A DNA stretch of 64,000 nt from JAFCUW01 sp049898325 (GCF_049898325.1 NZ_JAFCXL010000009.1:62001-126000), one strand, 5' to 3'. Counted from the stretch's first letter, positions 45,615-56,410 are shown. The notes: a model not told the origin generated them from the sequence alone. Translations and numbers: made by a program.

Positions 45615-45646
45615 GTTTCAGTTTCATTTAAATTGAAACATGAAAC
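45615..45646. promoter_or_regulatory. Candidate PrpR binding array
   Basis: Two GTTTCA half-sites in a row (45615-45620, 45621-45626) face two TGAAAC half-sites (45634-45639, 45641-45646) across a TTTAAAT centre. The array lies about 110-140 bp upstream of the -24 element of prpB, the usual place for an enhancer, and just before the prpR start, where it could also act in autoregulation. Confidence 0.65.
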
Positions 45647-45667
45647 ACGACGGCGTACAATCGACCC

Positions 45668-47284
45668 ATGCCCTATGCCGCCCCCGCCACCGACGACCTC
45701 GACCGCCCCGTCATCTGGACCGTGTCGGTCTCGCGCCTGTCCGACCTGTTCCGCGACATCACGCTCGAGTACGACCACCTGGCCACGATCGAGCCGATCA
45801 AGCTCGGTTTCGACGACGCCGTGCGCCACATCCGCGAACGCATGGCCAGCGAACGCTGCGACGTGGTGATCGCCGCCGGCTCGAACGCGGCCTACCTGAA
45901 GGGACGCTTGTCGGCGCCCGTGGTGGTGGCGCGCGCCAGCGGCTACGACATGATGGAGGCGCTGGCGCGTGCGCGCAAAGGGGCCGAGCGCATCGGCGTG
46001 ATCAGCTACCAGGCGCCGCTGGCGGCGCTGGCCGGCTTTGCCGAGACCTTCGGCGCCACCATCGCGCAGCGCACCTACGTGACGGAACAGGATGCGCGCG
46101 ACCGCATTCGCGAACTCAAGGCCGAAGGGGTCACCGCCATCGTCGGCGCAGGCCTGATCACCGACCTGGCCGAGGAAGCCGGCCTGACGGGCGTATTCGT
46201 CTATTCAGCCGCCTCGATCCGCCAGGCTTTCGACGACGCCCTCGAACTGGCGCGGCAGACGGCCGCCGACGCCCGCCGCGGCCGGCGCACGGTGCTGGCC
46301 GACACCTTGCGGGCGCGCCACGGCCTGAACGATTTGAAGGGCGAATCGGCCGCCATGGAGCAGTTGCGCCAGGCGGTGGTGCTGTTCGCCCGCTCGCCGG
46401 CCACCGTGCTGATTGAGGGCGAGACGGGCACCGGCAAGGAACTGGCGGCGCAGGCGATCCACCGCGAAAGCCCGCGCGGCCGGGGCGACAACCGCCCCTT
46501 CGTGGCCGTCAACTGCGGCGCGCTGACCGAGTCGCTGCTCGAGTCCGAACTGTTCGGCCACGAGGAAGGGGCGTTCACGGGCGCGCGCCGGGGCGGCCAT
46601 GCGGGCCTGTTCGAGGCGGCCAATCACGGCACCCTGTTTTTGGATGAAATCGGCGAAATGCCGCTGCCCCTGCAAACGCGCCTGCTGCGCGTGCTCGAAG
46701 AGCGCGAAGTGGTGCGGGTGGGCGGCACCCGCCCCATCCCGGTGACGGTGCGGGTGATCAGCGCCACCCACTGCGACCTGGCGGCGCGCGTGCGCGACGG
46801 GCGCTTTCGCGCCGACCTGTATTACCGGCTGGCGGTGCTGCGCCTGCCGCTGGCGCCCCTGCGCGCGCGTGCCGTCGACGTGGCGCCGCTGGCCGAATGG
46901 TCGCTCAAGCATGCCCTAGCGGCGCTGGGCGCGCGCCCCCACCCCAATCTGCACGCGGAAATCCAGGCCTGTGCCGGCCTGCTCGAACGCTACGACTGGC
47001 CCGGCAACGTGCGCGAACTGCGCAACGTCACCGAGCGCCTGGCGCTGTACCTGGCGGCCGAACCGCTGCAGGCGCTGACCCAGGCCTTCGTGCTCAAGGT
47101 GGCGCCGGAACTGGGCCGCGCGGCGCCGCCGTCGACAGCGGCGGCGGCGACCGCAGCGACGCCCTCGGTGCACGAGGTGCTGGCGCGCTTCGAGGGCCGG
47201 CGCGACGAGGCGGCGGCCTACCTGGGCATCAGCCGCACGACCTTGTGGCGCAGGCTCAGGCAGGCGGCGCGGATGACAGGCTGA
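45668..47284 (+). CDS. prpR: Propionate catabolism operon regulator, sigma-54 activator
   Basis: The product has 538 residues. An N-terminal PrpR_N sensory domain (about 10-190) precedes the AAA+ domain with Walker A GETGTGKE, the sigma-54-contacting GAFTGA and the R-finger region. A Fis-type helix-turn-helix lies at the C-terminus (AAAYLGISRTTLWRRLR). It is expected to bind 2-methylcitrate and activate prpB-prpC-acnD-prpF. Gene order and the promoter type agree. Confidence 0.96.
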   Translation: MPYAAPATDDLDRPVIWTVSVSRLSDLFRDITLEYDHLATIEPIKLGFDDAVRHIRERMASERCDVVIAAGSNAAYLKGRLSAPVVVARASGYDMMEALARARKGAERIGVISYQAPLAALAGFAETFGATIAQRTYVTEQDARDRIRELKAEGVTAIVGAGLITDLAEEAGLTGVFVYSAASIRQAFDDALELARQTAADARRGRRTVLADTLRARHGLNDLKGESAAMEQLRQAVVLFARSPATVLIEGETGTGKELAAQAIHRESPRGRGDNRPFVAVNCGALTESLLESELFGHEEGAFTGARRGGHAGLFEAANHGTLFLDEIGEMPLPLQTRLLRVLEEREVVRVGGTRPIPVTVRVISATHCDLAARVRDGRFRADLYYRLAVLRLPLAPLRARAVDVAPLAEWSLKHALAALGARPHPNLHAEIQACAGLLERYDWPGNVRELRNVTERLALYLAAEPLQALTQAFVLKVAPELGRAAPPSTAAAATAATPSVHEVLARFEGRRDEAAAYLGISRTTLWRRLRQAARMTG

Positions 47285-47383
47285 AAATTTATTTTCCGCC
47301 CCCTGCATCCGATCGCATCGGCCCCGGGTAGTACTCATAGCGGCGCACAAGGCGCCCGCACTGACCTCTACAAGGATAACGCC

Positions 47384-47956
47384 ATGACCCAAGCCCGCCT
47401 GCCATCCCTGCTCGCCCTCGCCGCCGCCGCCACCATGCTGTCGGCCTGCAGCACCATGACGCCCGCCAGCCGCTATTCGCAGGACAGCCTGCCCGACAGC
47501 ATCAAGGTCCCGGCCGGTAACGTCGTCGCCATGGAAACCCGCGCCACGGGCGAACTGACCTACGAATGCAAGGACAAGGCCGCCATGCCGGGCCAGCTCG
47601 AGTGGACCTTCGTCGGCCCCAAGGCCACCCTGGCCGACCGCGCCGGCAAGGCCGTCGGCACCTATTACGGCCCACCGGCAACCTGGCAGGCGGCCGACGG
47701 CTCCAAGGTCAGCGGCACGCAACTGGCGGTGGCCCCTTCCGGTCCGGGCAATATCCCGTTCCAGCTGGTTAAGGTCAACCCCGTCAACCCCGCCAACCCC
47801 GCCAGCGGCGCCGGCGCCATGCTGGGCACCACCTACATCCAGCGCGTGGCCCTGCAGGGCGGCGCCGCCCCCGCCAGCGGCTGCAGCGCCGACACGCGCG
47901 GACAGCGCACGGTGGTGAACTACCAGGCCGATTACATCTTCTGGAAAGCGATGTAA
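47384..47956 (+). CDS. DUF3455 domain lipoprotein
   Basis: The product has 190 residues. A signal with lipobox LSAC (Cys22) makes it a likely lipoprotein. The DUF3455 domain begins near residue 40 with VPAGNVVAMETRATGELTYECK and includes GTYYGPPATWQAADGSKVSG. Function unknown; the family is common in proteobacteria and fungi. It is followed by a hairpin and then an ECF sigma gene. Confidence 0.85.
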   Translation: MTQARLPSLLALAAAATMLSACSTMTPASRYSQDSLPDSIKVPAGNVVAMETRATGELTYECKDKAAMPGQLEWTFVGPKATLADRAGKAVGTYYGPPATWQAADGSKVSGTQLAVAPSGPGNIPFQLVKVNPVNPANPASGAGAMLGTTYIQRVALQGGAAPASGCSADTRGQRTVVNYQADYIFWKAM

Positions 47957-47995
47957 CCATCGTATTTACTGTGCGTTGTCGGGCCAGCAATTTAT

Positions 47996-48030
47996 GCTAG
48001 GATTCCTTCGAGAATCTCCTAGCCATTTTT
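47996..48030 (+). terminator. Terminator-like hairpin before the ECF sigma gene
   Basis: GCTAGG with ATTC (47996-48005) pairs with GAAT and CCTAGC (48012-48015 and 48018-48023), leaving a CT bulge, and is followed by CATTTTT. It ends 12 bp before the sigma factor start. Confidence 0.6.
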
Positions 48031-48042
48031 GACGGACTGCCT

Positions 48043-48609
48043 GTGCCCGACCTCGCCGACGCATTCGATTATGAAGCCGCCCTCAATGCCTGCGCCAGCG
48101 GCGACCAGTCGGCCCTGCGCCGCCTGTACGACCAGGAAGGCGCCCGGCTGCTGGGCGTGGCCCGGCGCATCGTCGTCGACGCCGCGCTGGCCGAGGACAT
48201 TGTCCACGACGCCTTCATCAAGGTGTGGACCGGTGCCGCCAGCTACGACCCCTTGCGCGGCGCGGCGCGCGGCTGGATCTACACCATCACCCGCCACCTG
48301 GCACTGAACGCGGTGCGCAATGCCGCACGCGAAGTGACGGTCGACGACGATGCCGCCGCCGCCATCGACGCCCGCGCTTCGATGGCGCACTGGGCCGAGG
48401 TCAGCGACAGCTTCGCCTTTGCCTCGACGCCCGGCCAGATCGGCCTGTGCCTCGAGCAGCTCGAGCCGGTGCGCCGCAACTGCCTGCTCCATGCGTATGT
48501 CGACGGCTTGTCGCACAGCGAAATCGCCGCCCGCGTCGATGCCCCCATGGGCACCGTCAAATCGTGGATCAAGCGCAGCCTGGCTTCCTTGAAAGTGTGC
48601 CTGTCATGA
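48043..48609 (+). CDS. ECF sigma factor (SigK/RpoE-like)
   Basis: The product has 188 residues, GTG start. Region 2 (about 25-95) has the typical AEDIVHDAFIKVW, and region 4 (about 130-185) holds the HTH LSHSEIAARVDAPMGTVKSWIKRSL. It overlaps the downstream anti-sigma gene by 4 bp. It would direct RNA polymerase to its own promoter and envelope-stress genes. The closest subgroup is the SigK/RskA-type pair. A GTG start is used because no ATG lies near the region 2 start. Confidence 0.92.
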   Translation: MPDLADAFDYEAALNACASGDQSALRRLYDQEGARLLGVARRIVVDAALAEDIVHDAFIKVWTGAASYDPLRGAARGWIYTITRHLALNAVRNAAREVTVDDDAAAAIDARASMAHWAEVSDSFAFASTPGQIGLCLEQLEPVRRNCLLHAYVDGLSHSEIAARVDAPMGTVKSWIKRSLASLKVCLS

Positions 48610-49307
48610 GTCCTGTATCGTCCCCATCCGACCCGCTGCACGCCGAAGCGGGCGAGTACGTGCTGGGCACCCTGTCGCCGGCGGCGAAAGCCGACGTCGA
48701 CCGGCGCCTGCGGCTCGATCCCGCCCTGCGGCTGGCCGTCCAGCAGTGGGAAGCGGACCTGCTGCCCCTGACGGCGCTGGTGGCGCCGGTGACGCCGTCG
48801 GCGCAGCTGTGGCGGCGCATCGCGGACAGCACGGCGCCGCCGCTGGTGCACAAGCGCCCCATGTGGGACAGCCTGGGCATGTGGCGCATGCTCACCGCCG
48901 GCTCGATGCTGGCCACGGCGGTGCTGGCCGTCAGCCTGGCCGGGCGCATGCCGGGCGGCGCCGACAAGCCCCAGTACATGGTGGTGCTGGTGGCGCCGCA
49001 GGACAAGGCGCCCGGCTACGTGGTGCAGGCGAGCGCCTCGCGCGAACTGAGCCTGGTGCCCCTGAACGCCGCCGCCGTCCCGGCCAATAAATCGCTGCAG
49101 TTCTGGACCAAGGCCGACGGCTGGGGCGGCCCGGTGTCGCTGGGCCTGGTCAAGCCGGGCCAGACCATCACCATCCCGCTCGATGCGCTGCCGAATATCC
49201 AGCCGAACCAGTTGTTTGAACTGACGCTCGAACCGGTCAACGGCTCGCCCCTGAACAAGCCAACGGGACCGATCCAGTTCATCGGCCGCGCCGTCAAAGT
49301 GATGTAA
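48606..49307 (+). CDS. Anti-sigma factor, RskA-like
   Basis: The product has 233 residues. An N-terminal helical anti-sigma domain with AGEYVLGTLSPAAKADVDRRL is followed by one TM helix (about 96-118) and a periplasmic RskA domain with YMVVLVAPQDKAPGYVVQ and LQFWTKADGWGG. It should hold the ECF sigma factor at the membrane until a signal leads to proteolysis or release. Start overlaps the sigma gene stop by 4 bp, as usual for such pairs. Confidence 0.93.
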   Translation: MSPVSSPSDPLHAEAGEYVLGTLSPAAKADVDRRLRLDPALRLAVQQWEADLLPLTALVAPVTPSAQLWRRIADSTAPPLVHKRPMWDSLGMWRMLTAGSMLATAVLAVSLAGRMPGGADKPQYMVVLVAPQDKAPGYVVQASASRELSLVPLNAAAVPANKSLQFWTKADGWGGPVSLGLVKPGQTITIPLDALPNIQPNQLFELTLEPVNGSPLNKPTGPIQFIGRAVKVM

Positions 49308-49332
49308 TCGAACGCCTTGTAATCGAGCGCGC
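49303..49332. repeat. 15-bp tandem duplication at the anti-sigma gene end
   Basis: Two imperfect copies of a 15-bp unit beginning TGTAATCGA (49303-49317 and 49318-49332) span the stop codon of the anti-sigma gene. The first copy contains its TAA. Confidence 0.6.
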
Positions 49333-49339
49333 CTGAACG

Positions 49340-49377
49340 AAAAAAACCCGCCAGTGGCGTACCTGGCGGGTTTTTTA
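49340..49377. terminator. Bidirectional terminator between anti-sigma gene and clpA
   Basis: CCCGCCAG (49347-49354) pairs with CTGGCGGG (49363-49370), flanked by A6 and T6 runs. It separates two convergent genes. Confidence 0.9.
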
Positions 49378-49391
49378 CTGCGCGCGAGCGT

Positions 49392-51691
<2,300 letters not shown>

Positions 51692-51695
<4 letters not shown>

Positions 51696-51994
51696 ACTTC
51701 CTCCATCACACACTGCAGGGGGTGACCTGCCTTGCGTGCATGCGTTAATACAAACTCCACTTTGGTACACGCGATATCTTTGGAAAACACACCGCACACG
51801 CCTTTGCCATGACGGTGAACGGAAAGCATGATCTGCGTAGCCGTTTCCCGATCCTTGTTGAAGTACTCTTGAATGACGGCCACAACGAACTCCATCGGCG
51901 TGTAGTCATCGTTCAACAATGCCACCTGGTACAGCGGCGGGGGCTTGACGACCTGCCGCTCCAGTAATTGCTCGGTATCTTGCTTGGTTGCCAT
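51692..51994 (-). CDS. clpS: ClpAP adaptor ClpS
   Basis: The product has 100 residues. It has the N-degron-binding core with LLNDDYTPMEFVV and the MLSVHRHGKGVCGV block. It delivers N-end-rule substrates to ClpAP. Start at 51994; the frame continues to 52045 but homologues begin near MATKQDT. Overlaps clpA by 4 bp. Confidence 0.96.
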
Positions 51995-52169
51995 ACGCTT
52001 TATTCTAATGCTTTCACTCAGGTCGCGCCGCATGAACTGCAGCACTTTTATACATGTTTTCCATCTTACGCGTTTTCCGCCTGAAGCGCAGATGGCGACC
52101 TCTTTGCATAAAACAAGAGTTGGATTTCAGACTCATATGGCGAAAGTAACAAGCGCAATTTAAAAGGGC

Positions 52170-52198
52170 TTGACTTCAATAGTCATTCCGCCAACAAT
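52170..52198 (+). promoter_or_regulatory. Sigma-70 promoter for the cold-shock gene
   Basis: TTGACT (52170-52175) and AACAAT (52193-52198) are spaced by 17 bp. Transcription would begin near 52205, giving a 5' leader of about 110 bases before the ATG at 52317, as is common for cspA genes. Confidence 0.55.
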
Positions 52199-52316
52199 GC
52201 AGATATCGACTTGTCCGCAAATGGTCTGGTTGATAAGAAGTGAGCAGGCTGAGGAGGGGGCAAGAAGCTTCTTGCTTGATGGCTCGTGTGATTGGTTTTT
52301 TTTGAAAGTTCTTTTT
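52199..52316 (+). promoter_or_regulatory. cspA 5' leader with palindrome and short reading frame
   Basis: The leader contains a 16-bp perfect palindrome, GCAAGAAGCTTCTTGC (52260-52275), just after an AGGAGGGGG stretch. An 8-residue reading frame (52279-52305) ends 11 bases before the cspA ATG. Such leaders often act as RNA thermosensors. No ClpS-side promoter was recognised in the rest of the 51995-52169 gap. Confidence 0.4.
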
Positions 52317-52520
52317 ATGGCAACAGGTACAGTTAAGTGGTTCAATGATTCCAAGGGTTTCGGCTTCATTACTCCTGATGACGGCGGCGAAGATTTGTTC
52401 GCGCACTTCTCCGCAATCAACATGAACGGTTTCAAGACCCTCAAAGAAGGTCAAAAAGTACAATTCGAAGTCACGCAAGGCCCTAAAGGCAAGCAAGCTT
52501 CCAACATCCAAAATGCTTAA
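52317..52520 (+). CDS. cspA: Cold-shock protein, CspA family
   Basis: The product has 67 residues. It is a single cold-shock domain with RNP1 KGFGFI and RNP2-like LFAHFSAI, a nucleic-acid chaperone. The start at 52317 gives the canonical MATGTVKWFN N-terminus. A long leader and strong terminator flank it, so it is monocistronic. Confidence 0.97.
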   Translation: MATGTVKWFNDSKGFGFITPDDGGEDLFAHFSAINMNGFKTLKEGQKVQFEVTQGPKGKQASNIQNA

Positions 52521-52540
52521 GTAGCAAACCGGACTGTAAA

Positions 52541-52568
52541 AAACCCCGCCATGGCGGGGTTTTTTTTG
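52541..52568 (+). terminator. Intrinsic terminator after cspA
   Basis: CCCCGCCATGGCGGGG (52545-52560) is a perfect palindrome preceded by A-rich sequence and followed by T7. Confidence 0.9.
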
Positions 52569-52683
52569 GCCTTGTCGAACCAGGCCTGCGCCAGCGACAT
52601 CGATGTGGACGGCATACTGCGCGGCCAATCCGGCCCCGCACCAGCGGCCTCACCGTGCAACTAGCAACACTGTCAGGTGCCGC

Positions 52684-54165
52684 TCACGCCAGGCGCAAAC
52701 GCTCGCCGTGGGCGCGCGGCGAGGCCCGTTCGTCAGCAGGCGCTTGCAAGGTAAAGCGGGCGACAATTTCCCCCAGGCTGGCCGCCTGCTGGTGCAGCGA
52801 CGCCGACGCCGCCGACGCCTCCTCCACCAGCGCGGCGTTCTGCTGGGTCACGCTGTCCATGTCTTCGATGGCATCGTGGATACGGCCAATGTCTCCCACC
52901 TGCAACTCGCTCGCTTCGGAGATCTCACCAATGATCGAACAGACACCGGCAACGCTGGCGACGATCTCCTGCATGCGCGCGCCCGCCAGGTCGACCAGCT
53001 GGGTGCCGGCCTCCACCCGGCCCACCGAGTCGCCGATGAGCTGCTTGATTTCTTTCGCCGCCGCCGCCGATCGCTGCGCCAGATTGCGCACTTCGGAGGC
53101 CACCACCGCAAAGCCACGCCCCTGCTCGCCCGCCCGGGCCGCTTCGACGGCCGCATTGAGCGCCAGGATATTGGTCTGGAACGCGATGCCATCGATGACG
53201 GCGATAATGTCGACGATGCGCCTGGACGATTCATTGATCGAGGCCATGGTATCGACCACTTCCGCCACCACCTTGCCACCACGCACAGCATCGCTGGACG
53301 CCGAGATCGCCAGGTCGTTGGCGCGCCGCGCATTGTCGCCACTCTGGCGCACACGCTCGCTGAGCACGCCCACGGTCGTTACCGTGCCCTGCAGGGAGAC
53401 GGCCTGGCGTTCCGTGCGATTCGACAGGTCCTGGTTGCCGTGGGCAATCTCCTCCGACGCACAGGTAATGGCGTCGACCCCGACCTGCACCTGCGCCACC
53501 GCGTCGTGCAGACGCACCATCATGCCATCGAGCGACTTGCCAGCCGGACTGTTGGCGGCCGCCTGGTCGCCGCGCAGGTCGATGGTACCGGCCGCGCCGG
53601 CCGACATCGTCGCCACCCGGGCGCCCAGTTCGGCCGCCTGCACCGCTTCACGCCGCAGCAGCAGCGCCAGATAACACAGCACCGCCGACTCGACGACGAC
53701 GTAGGATGCATGGATCAACACCTGTTTGAAGCCGGGCTCGCTCATGCAGCGCACGCCGTAACCGAGTTCCTGCAGGTAGCTGAAACTGAGGTGATGGAGC
53801 GCGATCACCGCCGCCGCCACCACCACCACCATCGGGTCGCGATAGCACAGCAGAAAGGCCAGCAATACGAAAATGCCGAAATGCAGCTCCGTGGCGCCTG
53901 CCGCCTGATGGATGTGCAATGCGGCAAACACCATCAAGGCGCCACCAGCGACCATCGCCGTGCTGCGGCGCCCGCCGCGGGCGAGCACGAGGGCGGTGGG
54001 AATCGCCGCCGCCGGAAAACCGACCAGCAAGGCCCAGCTCAAGGTGTCGTGCAGCGGCGACAAGGCGAGCGCCATCACGAACAGCCCCCACAAGATGATG
54101 CACATGAGGCGGTCGGCCGAACGTGCGTGCTGTCGTAAAGAATCCGTGAGGGTCGATGTGGTCAT
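52684..54165 (-). CDS. Methyl-accepting chemotaxis protein with multi-pass membrane domain
   Basis: The product has 493 residues. Instead of a periplasmic loop, residues 20-170 form about six membrane helices with histidines at 84, 86, 95, 124, 125 and 152 near or in the membrane. A degenerate HAMP-like segment follows, then the MCP signalling domain with ALNAAVEAARAGEQGRGFAV (about 330-349) and EVRNLAQRSAAAAKEI. The start at 54165 was preferred to 54207 because the membrane part then begins sooner. The receptor may sense a membrane or redox cue. It is a single gene, and there is no CheA nearby, so it must use a pathway elsewhere. Confidence 0.9.
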   Translation of the reverse strand: MTTSTLTDSLRQHARSADRLMCIILWGLFVMALALSPLHDTLSWALLVGFPAAAIPTALVLARGGRRSTAMVAGGALMVFAALHIHQAAGATELHFGIFVLLAFLLCYRDPMVVVVAAAVIALHHLSFSYLQELGYGVRCMSEPGFKQVLIHASYVVVESAVLCYLALLLRREAVQAAELGARVATMSAGAAGTIDLRGDQAAANSPAGKSLDGMMVRLHDAVAQVQVGVDAITCASEEIAHGNQDLSNRTERQAVSLQGTVTTVGVLSERVRQSGDNARRANDLAISASSDAVRGGKVVAEVVDTMASINESSRRIVDIIAVIDGIAFQTNILALNAAVEAARAGEQGRGFAVVASEVRNLAQRSAAAAKEIKQLIGDSVGRVEAGTQLVDLAGARMQEIVASVAGVCSIIGEISEASELQVGDIGRIHDAIEDMDSVTQQNAALVEEASAASASLHQQAASLGEIVARFTLQAPADERASPRAHGERLRLA

Positions 54166-54369
54166 GATATGGGCGTTGAAAAATGGGAGGAGACAGCGAT
54201 CGTTCACGCTGCATGGCGGTTTGCAGCACGTATCGCACCCTGCTGTTGCCAGCTATGACGGACAAAAGTAGGTTTGGGGCAACAGTTGAGATTGTAGCGT
54301 GAATTTGATAGTTTTCCATAGGCAATTATAATTACCGATATTTAATGGCGAAAATGCTATCAAACGGGG
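54166..54369. other. Intergenic region upstream of the MCP gene
   Basis: This AT-rich region holds the promoter of the minus-strand MCP gene. A TATAAT at about 54328-54335 and a TACAAT at 54296-54291, both on the minus strand, are possible -10 boxes without good -35 partners. No gene was seen. Confidence 0.3.
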
Positions 54370-54405
54370 CGAAAAAAAGCCCCAGAGCATTTCTGCCTGG
54401 GGCTG
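54370..54405 (-). terminator. Intrinsic terminator after icd
   Basis: On the minus strand AGCCCCAG and CTGGGGCT (54404-54397 and 54385-54378) enclose an 11-base loop and are followed by T7. It is about 33 bases after the icd stop. Confidence 0.85.
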
Positions 54406-54437
54406 ATCCGATTCAGCTTCCAAAATTCTTGGCAAGA

Positions 54438-55691
54438 CTACATATGTTCGATCATCACGTCGCCAAAGCCGGAGCACGACACCTGGGTGGCGTCCTCCAT
54501 CAGGCGGGCGAAGTCGTAGGTGACGCGCTTGGAGGCGATCGCTCCCTGCATCGAGGTGATGAGCAGGTCGGCCGCCTCGGTCCAGCCCATGTGGCGCAGC
54601 ATCATTTCGGCCGACAGGATCATCGAACCGGGATTGACGTAGTCCTTGCCCGCGTACTTGGGCGCGGTGCCGTGGGTGGCTTCGAACATGGCGATCGAAT
54701 CGGACAGGTTGGCGCCCGGCGCGATGCCGATGCCGCCCACCTGGGCCGCGAGCGCGTCGGAAATGTAATCGCCATTGAGGTTGAGGGTGGCGATGACGCT
54801 GTATTCGACGGGGCGCAGCAGGATTTGCTGAAGGAAGGCGTCGGCGATCGAGTCCTTGATGACGATGTCGCGTCCGCTCTTGGGATTTTTCAGCTTCATC
54901 CACGGTCCGCCGTCGATCAGCTCGGCGCCGAATTCCTTCTGTGCCAGCGCATAGGCCCAGTCGCGGAAGCCGCCTTCCGTGTATTTCATGATATTGCCCT
55001 TGTGGACAATCGTCACGGAAGGCTTGTCGTTGTCGATGGCGTACAGGATCGCCTTGCGCACCAGGCGCTCGGTGCCTTCGATCGACACCGGCTTGATGCC
55101 GATGCCCGAGGTGTGCGGGAAGCGGATCTTGGTCACGCCCATTTCATTGATCAGGAAGTCGATCAGTTTCCTGGCGCCTTCGCTGCCCTGCTGGTATTCG
55201 ATGCCGGCGTAGATGTCTTCGGAGTTCTCGCGGAAGATCACCATATTGGTCTTTTCCGGCTCTTTCATGGGCGACGGCACGCCCGTGAAATAGCGCACCG
55301 GGCGCAGGCACACATACAGGTCGAGCTGCTGGCGCAGCGCCACGTTGAGCGAGCGGATGCCGCCGCCGACGGGCGTGGTCAGGGGCCCCTTGATGGAGAC
55401 GATGTAATCCTTGACCGCCTCCAGCGTTTCCTCGGGCAGCCAGACATCGGGGCCATAGGTGGCGGTGGCTTTTTCGCCGGCAAAAATTTCCATCCAGCTG
55501 ATCTTGCGCTCGCCCCGATACGCCCTGGCGACAGCCGCATCGACCACCTTGATCATCACGGGCGTGATGTCGACGCCGGTACCGTCGCCCTCGATGAAGG
55601 GGATGATCGGATTGACCGGGACCGTCAGCGAGTAGTCGGCGTTGACGCGGATTTTCTGGCCGTCGGCCGGGACGGTGATATGTTGGTACAT
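54438..55691 (-). CDS. icd: Isocitrate dehydrogenase (NADP), homodimeric type
   Basis: The product has 417 residues. It has the E. coli-like Icd fold, with GDGTGVDITPVM near the N-terminus and the phosphorylatable serine region GGGIRSLNVALRQ around residue 108. It catalyses isocitrate to 2-oxoglutarate in the TCA cycle. It is a single gene with its own terminator. A second, unrelated monomeric NADP-isocitrate dehydrogenase lies 800 bp away. Confidence 0.96.
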   Translation of the reverse strand: MYQHITVPADGQKIRVNADYSLTVPVNPIIPFIEGDGTGVDITPVMIKVVDAAVARAYRGERKISWMEIFAGEKATATYGPDVWLPEETLEAVKDYIVSIKGPLTTPVGGGIRSLNVALRQQLDLYVCLRPVRYFTGVPSPMKEPEKTNMVIFRENSEDIYAGIEYQQGSEGARKLIDFLINEMGVTKIRFPHTSGIGIKPVSIEGTERLVRKAILYAIDNDKPSVTIVHKGNIMKYTEGGFRDWAYALAQKEFGAELIDGGPWMKLKNPKSGRDIVIKDSIADAFLQQILLRPVEYSVIATLNLNGDYISDALAAQVGGIGIAPGANLSDSIAMFEATHGTAPKYAGKDYVNPGSMILSAEMMLRHMGWTEAADLLITSMQGAIASKRVTYDFARLMEDATQVSCSGFGDVMIEHM

Positions 55692-55848
55692 CGTGCTCTC
55701 CCAATTGACACAGGATCGGCGCGCATTGCGCCGCCTGTCTTCGATAAGATATAAGATTCGTGTCTTGCATTATGCACCAGCTGTTTGTACGCTGCCATGA
55801 TTTCAGCCCCGCGCCGCGTGCCGCCCTCCCCCATTCCATTGCGCTCCC

Positions 55849-56400
55849 ATGCCCCTGATCCTTTTCAATAAACCGTTCCAGGTCCTGTGCCAGTTCACCC
55901 CGCAGGACGGGCGCGAATCGCTGGCCGACTATCTGGCCATTCCCGGTATCTATCCGGCCGGCCGGCTCGACGCCGACAGCGAAGGCTTGATGCTGCTGAC
56001 CGATGACGGCATGCTCCAGCATAAAATCGCCCATCCCGACCACAAGGAAGCAAAAACCTACCTGGTGCAGGTGGACGGGCTGGTCGAGGCTGCCGCCCTG
56101 GCGCGCCTGCAGTTGCCGCTCGACCTGGGCGACTTCGTGACCAAGCCGTGCCGCGCCGTCCAGATCGCCGAGCCGGCCTGGCTGTGGCCGCGCAATCCGC
56201 CCATCCGTGCGCGCGCCGACAAGCCCACCAGCTGGATCGCGATCACGCTCGAAGAAGGCAAGAACCGCCAGGTGCGGCGCATGACGGCGGCGGTGGGCCT
56301 GCCCACGCTGCGACTGGTGCGCAGCAGCATCGGGCCGTTTTCGCTGGCCACCCACCCCCTGCTGCCGGGCGAGCACCTGGCCGTCACCGCATATGTGTGA
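55849..56400 (+). CDS. rluE: 23S rRNA pseudouridine synthase, RluE-type
   Basis: The product has 183 residues. It belongs to the RsuA/RluB/E/F family with the catalytic Asp in GRLDADSEGL near residue 43 and the conserved GKNRQVRRMTAAVGLPTLRL (read in part) at the C-terminus. It lacks the N-terminal S4 domain, as RluE does. It is predicted to modify U2457 of 23S rRNA. Divergent from icd, convergent with the monomeric icd. Confidence 0.9.
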   Translation: MPLILFNKPFQVLCQFTPQDGRESLADYLAIPGIYPAGRLDADSEGLMLLTDDGMLQHKIAHPDHKEAKTYLVQVDGLVEAAALARLQLPLDLGDFVTKPCRAVQIAEPAWLWPRNPPIRARADKPTSWIAITLEEGKNRQVRRMTAAVGLPTLRLVRSSIGPFSLATHPLLPGEHLAVTAYV

Positions 56401-56410
56401 TGGGTGAAGC

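Noticed and set aside
52684..54165. Treating the second MCP as part of the wsp pathway
   Set aside because: It lies 40 kb from wsp, has a different signalling tip (AEAARAG type versus AEKAG) and no adjacent coupling genes, so a link is unsupported.
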